From Gimesia chilikensis (GTDB taxonomy: Bacteria > Planctomycetota > Planctomycetia > Planctomycetales > Planctomycetaceae), in contig NZ_VTSR01000032.1 of assembly GCF_008329715.1 (NCBI RefSeq), positions 1,040,440 to 1,104,439 of the forward strand: DNA of 64,000 nt, in the 5' to 3' direction. Of the stretch, positions 16,995 through 24,639 are shown one piece after another. Numbering within the stretch: the first letter of the stretch is position 1; every line of letters begins with the position of its first letter. A model generated the notes under the pieces. It was not told the DNA's origin. It worked only from the letters and a program-made list of their open reading frames with translations, and ran no database searches. Made by a program: the position numbers and the translations under genes.

Positions 16995-17618
16995 CTAGTA
17001 GATTAAGATTTGAGCATCAGGCAATGCTTTTTTCAGCGTCGAAGCTGCCTTTATTGGAAAGAATCGATTTTGATCTAAAGCCAGATATTTCAAGTTTTTC
17101 ATTTGCGCAAATCTTGAGACAGATCTGTCTGAAATATTCCCTACTTTGATTGTAATATTTTTAAGCGATTCAATTTTTGACAAATGATCTATTGTTTTGT
17201 CATCTACGTTGGTGCCTAGAAAAATAATCGTTTCCAGATTATCTAACTGCTGCAACGCTGCTGAATCATTTTGATTGAAGAAAACCATTTCAATGTATAT
17301 TTTTTTAATTTGTTTTTGAGAACCAATCCATTCAAACAATTCCCTATTGATCCGTGCCGTTTCATGGAAAGGGCCTCCAAATATAGTTCCATCACCATTA
17401 ATTATTAAGGTTTCTCTATTTTGACGTAGGCTAAAAGTTAGACCAGTAGATGGATACTTCACCAACACATCATTTTCTTTTTTTATTTCCTCACCACCCA
17501 ATGGGCCTGATTGTTTTTTTGTCTTCTTGCTGTCTACACTCTGCGAGTGAACTACTGGTGTCATTGAAATCGTGATTAACAAAATGAAAAATCCTAGAGC
17601 AAAGATTTTCTGTGTCAT
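16995..17618 (-). CDS. Secreted LRR-like protein, paralogue of the next gene
   Basis: I start at the ATG at 17618 because a GGGGAGAC ribosome site precedes it and a signal peptide follows (MTQKIFALGFFILLITI). The 207-residue product has LRR-like repeats in its second half (LETIIFLGTNVDDKTIDHL, LKNITIKVGNISDRSVSRF). Nearly every part of this half lines up with the protein at 17641-18192, so the two are tandem paralogues. The start lies 22 bases after the stop of that gene, which suggests co-transcription. The function is unknown; surface recognition is a guess from the fold. Confidence 0.62.
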   Translation of the reverse strand: MTQKIFALGFFILLITISMTPVVHSQSVDSKKTKKQSGPLGGEEIKKENDVLVKYPSTGLTFSLRQNRETLIINGDGTIFGGPFHETARINRELFEWIGSQKQIKKIYIEMVFFNQNDSAALQQLDNLETIIFLGTNVDDKTIDHLSKIESLKNITIKVGNISDRSVSRFAQMKNLKYLALDQNRFFPIKAASTLKKALPDAQILIY

Positions 17619-17640
17619 TTTTAAAGTCTCCCCATGATTT

Positions 17641-18192
17641 TCAAATTGAAACCTCAACTTTAGTATCTGGCAAGAGTTTTTGTAAAAGACGGTCTGCAGT
17701 CCAAGGGATAAATAGATTCCGGTCCAATTTGAGATATTCCAGTTCTGTCATTTGAGCAAAAGTAAAAATAGACTCGTCTGTAATATTCCCATTGATTACC
17801 GTAATGCCCTTTAATGATTTAATTTTTGATAAATGACGTATAGCGTTATCTCCCACATTTGTATTGATCAGAGTTATTTCTTCCAAGTCGGAAAGCTGAT
17901 CAAAGAGAGCTGTGGCTTCTTCGTCGAAATAAATCATTTCAAAGCACAACTTACGGGGATGTTTTGCGATAACTCGTTGCAATACTTCTTTGTTGACTCT
18001 TGAGGTTTTTGTTATCGATTGACCTTTGACAGCACCCTTACTTGAGACCTTGATAGTGTCTGCTGCTTTATCGTGATCGATCAGTAACCCCAAAGACCGA
18101 TAATCGAGTCCGCCCTCTGTATTTTGGGATCCTATTTCTAGACAAATAAATAGCGTGCAGAGTAATGCTAAGACGATAGTTCGATATTTCAT
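17641..18192 (-). CDS. Secreted LRR-like protein, first gene of the unit B cargo operon
   Basis: A 183-residue protein with a signal peptide (MKYRTIVLALLCTLFIC) and a GGAGC ribosome site just upstream. LRR-like repeats occupy the second half (LEEITLINTNVGDNAIRHL, LKGITVINGNITDESIFTF). It shares the ordering K/R-x-x-R-[IV]-N-[RK]-E, FE-MI/V-F and RNLFIP/QNRFFPI with its neighbour, which shows a tandem gene duplication. It is the promoter-proximal gene of three. Function unknown. Confidence 0.62.
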   Translation of the reverse strand: MKYRTIVLALLCTLFICLEIGSQNTEGGLDYRSLGLLIDHDKAADTIKVSSKGAVKGQSITKTSRVNKEVLQRVIAKHPRKLCFEMIYFDEEATALFDQLSDLEEITLINTNVGDNAIRHLSKIKSLKGITVINGNITDESIFTFAQMTELEYLKLDRNLFIPWTADRLLQKLLPDTKVEVSI

Positions 18193-18334
18193 ATTTTCTG
18201 CTCCTTAGAACTGAAAATGTCAACAAGTGAATACCTTCACAAGTTCCATCTTAGCATTATTAGCTGAGCTTGCCACGTTTTTTGCGGTGATACAGAATCT
18301 CATAAAGCCTGTAGTGCTTTACTTCAAAGATACC

Positions 18335-18546
18335 GAGTTCCCCTTCGTCCCGCCGTCGCGTCACCCTTCACCCCTGCCAGGCTGAGGTTGCGAGATGGGA
18401 AAGCATTGCCACTGCGAACACCAACAAAAAAACGCCTGAACCCCAAGTTGGGATTCAGGCGTTTTTGATTTTCTTAACGTGTCAATGGCTGACACTTAAG
18501 TAGCGGTGGAGGGACTCGAACCCCCGACACGCGGATTATGATTCCG
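18335..18546. repeat. 212-bp direct repeat, copy B (unit right end plus tRNA 3' part)
   Basis: Matches 15949-16160 without gaps (offset 2386). It includes a terminator, the inverted repeat GTGTCA-N5-TGACAC at 18479-18495, and the 3' 46 nt of the intact tRNA. The differences cluster at the outer left edge and just before the inverted repeat, while the middle is identical, which points to recent common descent. Confidence 0.85.
18428..18466. terminator. Rho-independent terminator downstream of the tRNA
   Basis: The same stem as at 16042-16080: AAAAACGCCTGAA pairs with TTCAGGCGTTTTT. It lies about 35 bases past the tRNA 3' end on the minus strand and probably ends tRNA transcription before the LRR operon. 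Confidence 0.85.
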
Positions 18547-18574
18547 CTGCTCTAACCAACTGAGCTACACCGCC
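18501..18574 (-). tRNA. tRNA with CAT anticodon (Met, or Ile2 if lysidine-modified)
   Basis: The minus strand folds into a full cloverleaf of 74 nt without encoded CCA. The acceptor GGCGGTG pairs with CACCGCT (one G-U at the top), and the D arm is GCTC/GAGC. The anticodon stem GCGGA/TCCGC encloses the loop ATCATAA with anticodon CAT, and the T stem GGGGG/CCCTC encloses TTCGAGT. CAT can be elongator Met, initiator Met or Ile2; the A-rich loop and the absence of three G-C pairs typical of initiators favour elongator Met, but Ile2 is not excluded. Its 3' 46 nt are duplicated at 16115 and 14604. Confidence 0.9.
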
Positions 18575-18855
18575 GGATGGTGTGGGCGTCTGTGCTGGGA
18601 CAGACACTCCTATCCTAGTGGAAGTTCGCTGGGGAGAAAAGGTTTCTCCGGTGCTAACTTCCTTAGATATCTCACGTTATCGGCAAAAAAGCCATTGAGA
18701 AGTCGCAAGATTAACAAATTATTGTTAGTACGCAAGTCAACCGCCGTTTTCATTCGAAAATGTCGCAGAAATTCGTTGATTGTGGGGCTTTTCCGGGGGC
18801 GTTATACTCGAATCTGCTCATTTGATACCCCTGAATCTCGCTCTGGAGTGCCCGC

Positions 18856-20013
18856 ATGATGAAATCGCTCGCGTTCGGTCTGGTTCTCTCGCTCCCGTTC
18901 CTCTCAGCGGCCCCTCTCCCGGCAGCGGCTCCTGCAGAAACATCCCCTGCCCTTGAGACGGTCTCACGGACGACCGTGTTTGAGAAAGGCGAAGCCGGCT
19001 ATCACGGGTTTCGGATCCCAGCGCTGCTGGTGACACCGAAGGGAACGCTGCTCGCGTTTGCCGAGGCACGGAAGAATAATCTTGGCGACAGCGGCGATAT
19101 TGATCTGGTGCTCAAGCGAAGCAGCGACAACGGGAAGACCTGGTCTCCCCTGGCGGTGCTCTGGAATGACGGGGAGAACACCTGCGGGAATCCCTGTCCG
19201 GTCGTGGATGAGTCGACCGGGCGGATCTGGCTGCCGCTGACCTGGAATCATGGCAAGGACCATGAGAAGCAGATCAAGGCCCAGACCGGATTGGATACGC
19301 GGCGGGTCTATATGAGTTATTCCGATGATGACGGCCAGACCTGGAAGCCGCCTTACGAAGTGACCGAGACGACCAAGAAGCCGGAGTGGACCTGGTATGC
19401 GACCGGGCCGGGCAACGGGATTCAGCTGACGCAGGGACCACATAAAGGGCGGCTGGTGATTCCCTGCGATCATAATGTGACGCTGGACGGCAAGGTGGTG
19501 CGGCGGTCGCATGCGATTTACTCGGACGATCATGGCCAGACGTGGCAGTTGAGTGAGCCGATCGGTGAAATGACCAATGAATGTGCGGTCGTGGAACTGG
19601 GCGACGGTCGGCTGCAGATGAATATGCGGAGCTATCACGGGAAGAACCGACGGGCGATTGCGTATTCCGACGATGGCGGGGCAACCTGGTCTGACGTGAC
19701 GCTCGATCCGACGCTGATTGAGCCGGTCTGCCAGGCGAGCCTGATTCGTGTCTCGTTTCCCAAATATGGAACGCCGGGGAAGTTACTGTTCAGCAACCCT
19801 GCCAGTCAAAAACGGGAGAAGATGACGGTCCGGTTGAGCAAAGATGACGGGCAGACGTGGGTGGCGTCGCGACTGGTGACGCCGGGTTCGGCCGCGTATT
19901 CCTCTCTGGCTTTGTTGAAAAATGGTCAGGCGGGGCTGTTGTATGAGCGGGACCGTTATCAGAAAATCGAATTCGTCGCGTTTGATTTAAAACAGTTTAC
20001 TGCCGGACGTTAG
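18856..20013 (+). CDS. Secreted exo-sialidase (neuraminidase-like, BNR repeats)
   Basis: A 385-residue protein with a signal peptide (residues 1-25). The sialidase FRIP motif (Arg54 of the Arg triad) is at 52-55, and at least four Asp-box repeats of the S-x-D-x-G-x-T-W type follow: SSDNGKTW at 89-96, then SDDDGQTW, SDDHGQTW and SDDGGATW. The phrase LLAFAEARKNN with the DSGDIDLVLKRS that follows is typical of bacterial exo-alpha-sialidases. It would release terminal sialic acid or a related sugar outside the cell. No sialic-acid uptake or catabolism gene is nearby, so planctomycete homologues may act on another substrate. Confidence 0.88.
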   Translation: MMKSLAFGLVLSLPFLSAAPLPAAAPAETSPALETVSRTTVFEKGEAGYHGFRIPALLVTPKGTLLAFAEARKNNLGDSGDIDLVLKRSSDNGKTWSPLAVLWNDGENTCGNPCPVVDESTGRIWLPLTWNHGKDHEKQIKAQTGLDTRRVYMSYSDDDGQTWKPPYEVTETTKKPEWTWYATGPGNGIQLTQGPHKGRLVIPCDHNVTLDGKVVRRSHAIYSDDHGQTWQLSEPIGEMTNECAVVELGDGRLQMNMRSYHGKNRRAIAYSDDGGATWSDVTLDPTLIEPVCQASLIRVSFPKYGTPGKLLFSNPASQKREKMTVRLSKDDGQTWVASRLVTPGSAAYSSLALLKNGQAGLLYERDRYQKIEFVAFDLKQFTAGR

Positions 20014-20105
20014 GTTGTGGTGTGGATCTGGTTTAAAGGCTACGTCCAGACGACAGCGTTTCAACCGGGGCTAATGCCCTGCGGCTAATGGCTATATAAG
20101 TCAGC

Positions 20106-20129
20106 AGGAGTCCTCTCGCTGGGACTCCT
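20106..20129 (+). terminator. Probable terminator after the sialidase gene
   Basis: AGGAGTCC at 20106-20113 pairs with GGACTCCT at 20122-20129 around an 8-nt loop, and a T-rich stretch follows (TACTATTTT). It lies only 30 bases before the pepT start, so it separates that gene from the sialidase. Confidence 0.65.
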
Positions 20130-20160
20130 TACTATTTTCTGAAAGATAAAGTGACCGCCG

Positions 20161-21393
20161 ATGGATACATTACTTGATCGTTTTCTGCGTTATGTCAAAG
20201 TCGATACCCAGTCGGACGAAACCAGTCCCTCGTTTCCAAGTACGAAGAAGCAGCTGGATCTGAGCCGGATGCTGTGTGAAGAGTGTGAGCAACTGGGGTT
20301 GGAAGATGTGACGATCAGTGAGTACGGCATCGTGATGGCGACGATTCCTGGTACGGTTGAAGGAGAAGTGCCGGCCATCGGCTGGGTGGCCCACGTGGAT
20401 ACATCGCCTGAATTTTCCGGGACGAATGTGAAACCGGTCGTGCATGAGAACTATGACGGGAGCGACCTGGTACTCCCCGGCGATACCTCACGCGTGCTGA
20501 GGGTTAGCGAGGAGCCTCGACTGAAAGAGATGGTGGGTAAAACCGTGATCACCACGGACGGGACTACGCTACTGGGAGCCGATGATAAATCGGGCGTGGC
20601 CGTGATGATGTCCGCGGCAGCGCACCTGATGAGCGATCGCTCGATTGCCCATGGTCCGATCCGGCTCTGCTTTACCTGTGACGAAGAGATCGGCCGCGGA
20701 ATTGAGAAACTGGACCTGGATGTGTTCGGCGTCTGCTGTGCCTACACATTGGACAGTGACGGCAGTGGTCGCATCGATTCCGAGACGTTCTCGGCCGATC
20801 AGGCGGTGATCACCGTGCGGGGCGTGAATACGCATCCTTCGGTTGGTAAAGGCGTGATGGTGAACGCGATTCGGATTCTGAGTGATCTGATCTCATCACT
20901 GCCTACCGAGACGCTGAGCCCGGAAACGACGGACGGCCGCGACGGGTTCATTCACCCCTATCATATCGAAGGGGGCGTGGCGGAAGCGTCAGCCCGGCTG
21001 ATCCTGCGTGATTTTGAAACGGAGAAACTGGCCGAGTATGCCGGCCTGCTGGATTCACTGGCGCAGCCGCTGCGCGAGAAATATCCGCGGGCGGAAATCA
21101 AGGTCGACGTGCATAAGCAGTACCGCAACATGCGGGACGGGTTAGTGAAGGAGCCGCGGGCGCTGGAGAAAGCGATTGAAGCGACGCGTGCTGCGGGGCT
21201 GGAGCCGAACCTGAATATCATCCGCGGAGGAACCGATGGCAGCCTGCTGACCGAAAAGGGGCTACCGACGCCGAACCTGTCCAGCGGTCAACATAATCCA
21301 CATTCCCCCCTGGAATGGACGACCGTGGAAGAGATGGAAAAGGCCGTTGATGTTTTAGTGCAACTCGCGATTCTCTGGGGCCAGGAACGTTGA
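20161..21393 (+). CDS. pepT: Peptidase T (tripeptide aminopeptidase, M20B)
   Basis: A 410-residue protein, the normal length for PepT. It has the M20 zinc signature: AHVDTSPE with His78 and Asp80, the bridging GADDKSG near Asp141/142, CDEEIGRG with the general-base Glu175/176, LDSDGSG with Asp198, and a late His in SGQHNPHS. These positions closely match those of enterobacterial PepT. It removes the N-terminal residue from tripeptides in the cytoplasm; there is no signal peptide. It stands alone with a terminator upstream. The assignment is firm. Confidence 0.94.
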   Translation: MDTLLDRFLRYVKVDTQSDETSPSFPSTKKQLDLSRMLCEECEQLGLEDVTISEYGIVMATIPGTVEGEVPAIGWVAHVDTSPEFSGTNVKPVVHENYDGSDLVLPGDTSRVLRVSEEPRLKEMVGKTVITTDGTTLLGADDKSGVAVMMSAAAHLMSDRSIAHGPIRLCFTCDEEIGRGIEKLDLDVFGVCCAYTLDSDGSGRIDSETFSADQAVITVRGVNTHPSVGKGVMVNAIRILSDLISSLPTETLSPETTDGRDGFIHPYHIEGGVAEASARLILRDFETEKLAEYAGLLDSLAQPLREKYPRAEIKVDVHKQYRNMRDGLVKEPRALEKAIEATRAAGLEPNLNIIRGGTDGSLLTEKGLPTPNLSSGQHNPHSPLEWTTVEEMEKAVDVLVQLAILWGQER

Positions 21394-21830
21394 CGTTTTT
21401 CACGTCCAGTTGAGTCTTTCTGGCAACGGACCCGCTTTTTTTTCGAAACACGCCGATCTGGTTCCGGTTATTCCGCCTGTGGAACCTGGTGAATTCAATC
21501 AGACCTTGTGCATTCTGCTGCGCCTGATGTGGCAACGAGTTAAGACGATTCGCATCAGAAGGAAGTCGGGCGACGGCGCGCTGTTCCCCTGTCTGTTATT
21601 TAAGCTGTAGCGATTGTGGTGATTGTACCGCATCTTCATGAAAACGATTGTTTGACCACCGTTTTTTTGTGGCTTATGTTAAACATATCGGCAAGCTACC
21701 TGTTTAAATTATCGCTGTGCATTGACGTGTGCAGCGCTGTTCGGTGTTTTGCATTTCGTTTACTTGTGATGAGCCCTGATTGTGGTGGCCTTCAAGTGCG
21801 AATTACGTGCATCGGCATAGAGGGGGAACA
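21394..21830 (+). other. Intergenic region and probable leader of the S41 protease gene
   Basis: This 437-base stretch has no convincing gene. It is AT-rich around 21630-21710, a likely promoter zone for the gene at 21831. The short open frames are not in a planctomycete codon style. Confidence 0.35.
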
Positions 21831-23501
21831 ATGTTTTCTACAACCAAGATGCGACTTCTTAAGAGAGTCTACTCGAGTTCGCTGTGTATCGTGTTACTGG
21901 GATGTCTGCTGGCAGTTAATACGACTGTCTCGTATGCGGACCCCGGTCCTCTGCCCATCGTCATTCCTGTCACTCAGACCCAGGCGGTCGCCAAGGGGGA
22001 AGAGTATGAACGGACGCGGCAGTGGATTAAGGCCATTGAGCATTACGAAGATGCTCTCAAAGAATGGCCGGACAATGACAGCATCAAGTACGGGCTGCGT
22101 CGTGCCAAAATTCATTTCGGCATTGATCGACGCTACCAGGACGACAGCTTTAACAAAGTTCTGCTGGTCCAGTCCCGGCGCGAATCATTCATTCTGTATG
22201 ACGAAATTTTAGCGAAGATTCAATCGCACTTCGTCGATCCGCTGAGCACAACCTCATTTGTCGCTCATGGAACAGAAAGCCTCTACCTCGCTCTGGCCAA
22301 CGATGAATTTGTGAAGGTGCATTTGAAGAACGTGCCACCAGAAAAGATTCGTAATATGCGTCGGATTCTTCGCGAGAGATACTGGAACAAAGGCGTCAAC
22401 GGTTTTCACGGTGCCCATCAGCTGATCAACGAGGTCTGTGACCTGTCGTATCAGAACCTGGGACTGCGTGACTCAGCCGTGATTGCAGAATACACGTTCG
22501 GCGGCTGCAATGCCCTGGACGATTACAGTAGCTTCCTGACTCCCGAACGTCTGGGCGATCTGTACGACAACATCGAAGGCGAATTCGTTGGCATCGGTAT
22601 CGAAATGAAAGCCGAGATTGGCGAAGGCATGCTGTTGATCAACGTACTGCCCGAGAGTCCTGCAGAAAACGCAGGCGTGCTGGCAGGCGATCATATTGTG
22701 AGCATCGATGGCACCGACTGTCGTCACATGACGACCGATGCGGCAGCGAATCTGCTGCGGGGCACCTCCGGCAGCCAGGTTGTTCTGGAACTGGAAAGTC
22801 CCAAGACGGAACAGGTCCGGTCGGCCCGCGTGACTCGCAAGGCGGTCCAGGTTCGCAGTTTTCCGATCGTGAAAATGATCGATCAGGAAAATGGAATCGG
22901 CTACATTAAAATGACCGGTTTCCAGAAAACCTCAGCAGCAGAACTCGACGCTGCCCTGCAGAAACTGCACGGCGAAGGGATGCGGGCTCTGATCTGGGAC
23001 GTGCGTGGAAACCCGGGTGGTCTGCTCTCTGCAGCCGTGGAAGTGCTGGATCGATTCATCGATGAAGGCAAACTGGTTTCCACCAAAGGTCGGGTCTCCG
23101 ATCAGAACTGGAGCTACACCGCTCATCGTCCTGGTACCTGGAAGATTCCGCTGGTATTGCTGGTGGATGAAAACAGTGCGAGTGCCAGTGAAATTGTGGC
23201 GGGAGCACTCACCGATCATCGTCGGGCGACCGTGGTGGGGCGCAAGACTTACGGTAAGTGGTCAGTGCAGAGTATCTTTCCGATTCGCGGATCTACGGGA
23301 TTGCGTCTGACGACTGCCAAATTCTATTCGCCTCACGGAAACACATATGGTAAGATCGGGATCAAACCCGGAATCACGGTTGAGAAAGATGAACTGCGGA
23401 CGGCCATGTATGGTGCGTCACAGGAACAGAAACTGGCGACAGATTCTGATATCAAGCGTGGCTTACAAATTCTGCAAAGGCAATATGCTGTAACACCATG
23501 A
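21831..23501 (+). CDS. Secreted C-terminal processing peptidase (S41) with TPR-like and PDZ parts
   Basis: I start at the ATG at 21831, after an AGAGGGGG ribosome site, rather than at an upstream in-frame start. A signal peptide follows (VYSSSLCIVLLGCLLAV). The order is a short TPR-like helix pair (EYERTRQWIKAIEHYEDAL), a helical linker, a PDZ domain (INVLPESPAENAGVLAGDHI), then the S41 core. The catalytic Ser is in DENSASASEI and the Lys in GRKTYGKWSVQ, both in expected places. The protein probably degrades or trims proteins in the periplasm. Its stop overlaps the start of the next gene by 4 bases, so the two are likely translated together. Confidence 0.9.
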   Translation: MFSTTKMRLLKRVYSSSLCIVLLGCLLAVNTTVSYADPGPLPIVIPVTQTQAVAKGEEYERTRQWIKAIEHYEDALKEWPDNDSIKYGLRRAKIHFGIDRRYQDDSFNKVLLVQSRRESFILYDEILAKIQSHFVDPLSTTSFVAHGTESLYLALANDEFVKVHLKNVPPEKIRNMRRILRERYWNKGVNGFHGAHQLINEVCDLSYQNLGLRDSAVIAEYTFGGCNALDDYSSFLTPERLGDLYDNIEGEFVGIGIEMKAEIGEGMLLINVLPESPAENAGVLAGDHIVSIDGTDCRHMTTDAAANLLRGTSGSQVVLELESPKTEQVRSARVTRKAVQVRSFPIVKMIDQENGIGYIKMTGFQKTSAAELDAALQKLHGEGMRALIWDVRGNPGGLLSAAVEVLDRFIDEGKLVSTKGRVSDQNWSYTAHRPGTWKIPLVLLVDENSASASEIVAGALTDHRRATVVGRKTYGKWSVQSIFPIRGSTGLRLTTAKFYSPHGNTYGKIGIKPGITVEKDELRTAMYGASQEQKLATDSDIKRGLQILQRQYAVTP

Positions 23502-24397
23502 TGGATGAACGTGCCGCCTGGCTGACCCAGGGAAAAGGAATTACTCCCAGCCTCCGCTGGTCATTTTCCACCGAAGCGCCACTCCTGGCGCTCGACCTGG
23601 CACGTGAAACAGGAGAAATACTGGCCGCCGATATTTCCGGCGGCCTTTATTTATTGGATCGGCAGGGGCAGTTCCTGCATCTGAACCGCGGGATCAAGGA
23701 TGTGCAGCTGGTACACTGGAGCGATCACGGCAAGCGGGGGGCCGCGATCTACTCCGATAATAATATCTGCTGTTTCGATCGTGATTTGAACGTGACCTGG
23801 GCGATCTCCTTCTCCGTGGAATGCCTGGCGATTGCCATGGATTCCTACGGCGATTATGTCGCCGTCAGTCTGGCCAGCGGGAAAACGATCCTGATCGATT
23901 CCCAGAAAAAGAAGGTGGCCAGCTTTGAGACCATGAAGCCGCTGAGTTACCTCGAATTTCAGATGACCGAACCTCGCTTGATGGGGGCGGCCGAGAATGG
24001 CCTGGTCTGCTGTTACGATCTGGAAGGCAACTGTCTCTGGACGGAGAAGCACTGGTCGAATTGCGGCGGGCTGGCGATGTCGGGCGATGGTCAGCGGATT
24101 TACCTGGCGGGATTCAATTACGGAATCCTGATCTTCGATCATGAAGGCGATTCCGCTGGAACGCTGGTATTCGAGGGGACGCCGAAGGTTCTTGCCTGCG
24201 ATTTTCAGGGTAACCGGATCGTCACCGCGACCATTGAACAGGAATTGTACTGGCTCAACCAGGAGGGCAAACTGCTGTGGGGCGGGATTATTCCTGATGA
24301 AGCGATCGAGGTTGCCTGCGACCCGTTCGGACAGTGGTGCGTGTGCGGTGCTAAATCGGGACTGGTACAGTGCCTGGACTGGAGTGACTCACTTTAA
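23498..24397 (+). CDS. Beta-propeller (WD40/PQQ-like) protein coupled to the S41 protease
   Basis: A 299-residue protein without signal peptide. It consists of about seven beta-blades with repeated phrases such as GEILAADISGGLYLLDRQG, NGLVCCYDLEGNCLW and GKLLWGGIIP. The start overlaps the stop of the S41 gene (ATGA), which implies translational coupling. Propellers of this kind serve as interaction scaffolds. It lacks a secretion signal whereas its partner is exported, so a direct complex is uncertain. Function unknown. Confidence 0.75.
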   Translation: MMDERAAWLTQGKGITPSLRWSFSTEAPLLALDLARETGEILAADISGGLYLLDRQGQFLHLNRGIKDVQLVHWSDHGKRGAAIYSDNNICCFDRDLNVTWAISFSVECLAIAMDSYGDYVAVSLASGKTILIDSQKKKVASFETMKPLSYLEFQMTEPRLMGAAENGLVCCYDLEGNCLWTEKHWSNCGGLAMSGDGQRIYLAGFNYGILIFDHEGDSAGTLVFEGTPKVLACDFQGNRIVTATIEQELYWLNQEGKLLWGGIIPDEAIEVACDPFGQWCVCGAKSGLVQCLDWSDSL

Positions 24398-24487
24398 ATG
24401 TGTTTGTGTGGGGGACGGTGCGAACATGTGATGATGTGCACTAACCCGATTTCTAGGCAGGATCGTAGAAAAGGGCCAAGGTCTATT

Positions 24488-24516
24488 TTGACTCTCCCCT
24501 TGCAAATGCTTATTAT
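24488..24516 (+). promoter_or_regulatory. Putative sigma-70 promoter for the giant kinase gene
   Basis: TTGACT at 24488-24493 and TATTAT at 24511-24516 are each one base from consensus and are separated by 17 bases, about 120 bases before the ATG at 24640. Planctomycete promoter consensus is poorly defined, so this is a sequence match only. Confidence 0.4.
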
Positions 24517-24639
24517 ATAAGCTCTTCCTGCAACACATTTATTGCGTCTCACTTTCAGTTCCTGTTGATTCACACTTTCTCTCACACTGGCGACATGCGT
24601 TACTAACACCGGCGAATCAGATCATTTCTGGGGCAGGCG

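Larger units (their letters stand above)
16161..18500. mobile_element. Putative tRNA-integrated unit B (no integrase)
   Basis: The unit lies between tRNA fragment 2 and the intact tRNA. Its left end has the leader ORF and the block CGTTTACAC at 16217-16225, as in unit A. Its right end (18335-18500) is the second copy of the shared end. The cargo is three minus-strand genes for LRR-like envelope proteins, with clearly lower GC than the rest of the window. Since a tRNA keeps a functional 3' end when an element carrying that end integrates, this layout fits site-specific insertion. No recombinase gene is present. Confidence 0.6.

Noticed and set aside
20070..20092. Short GGGGCTAATGCCC-type motif as a mobile repeat
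   Set aside because: Only one copy was noticed in the window, so it cannot be supported as a repeat from this sequence alone.
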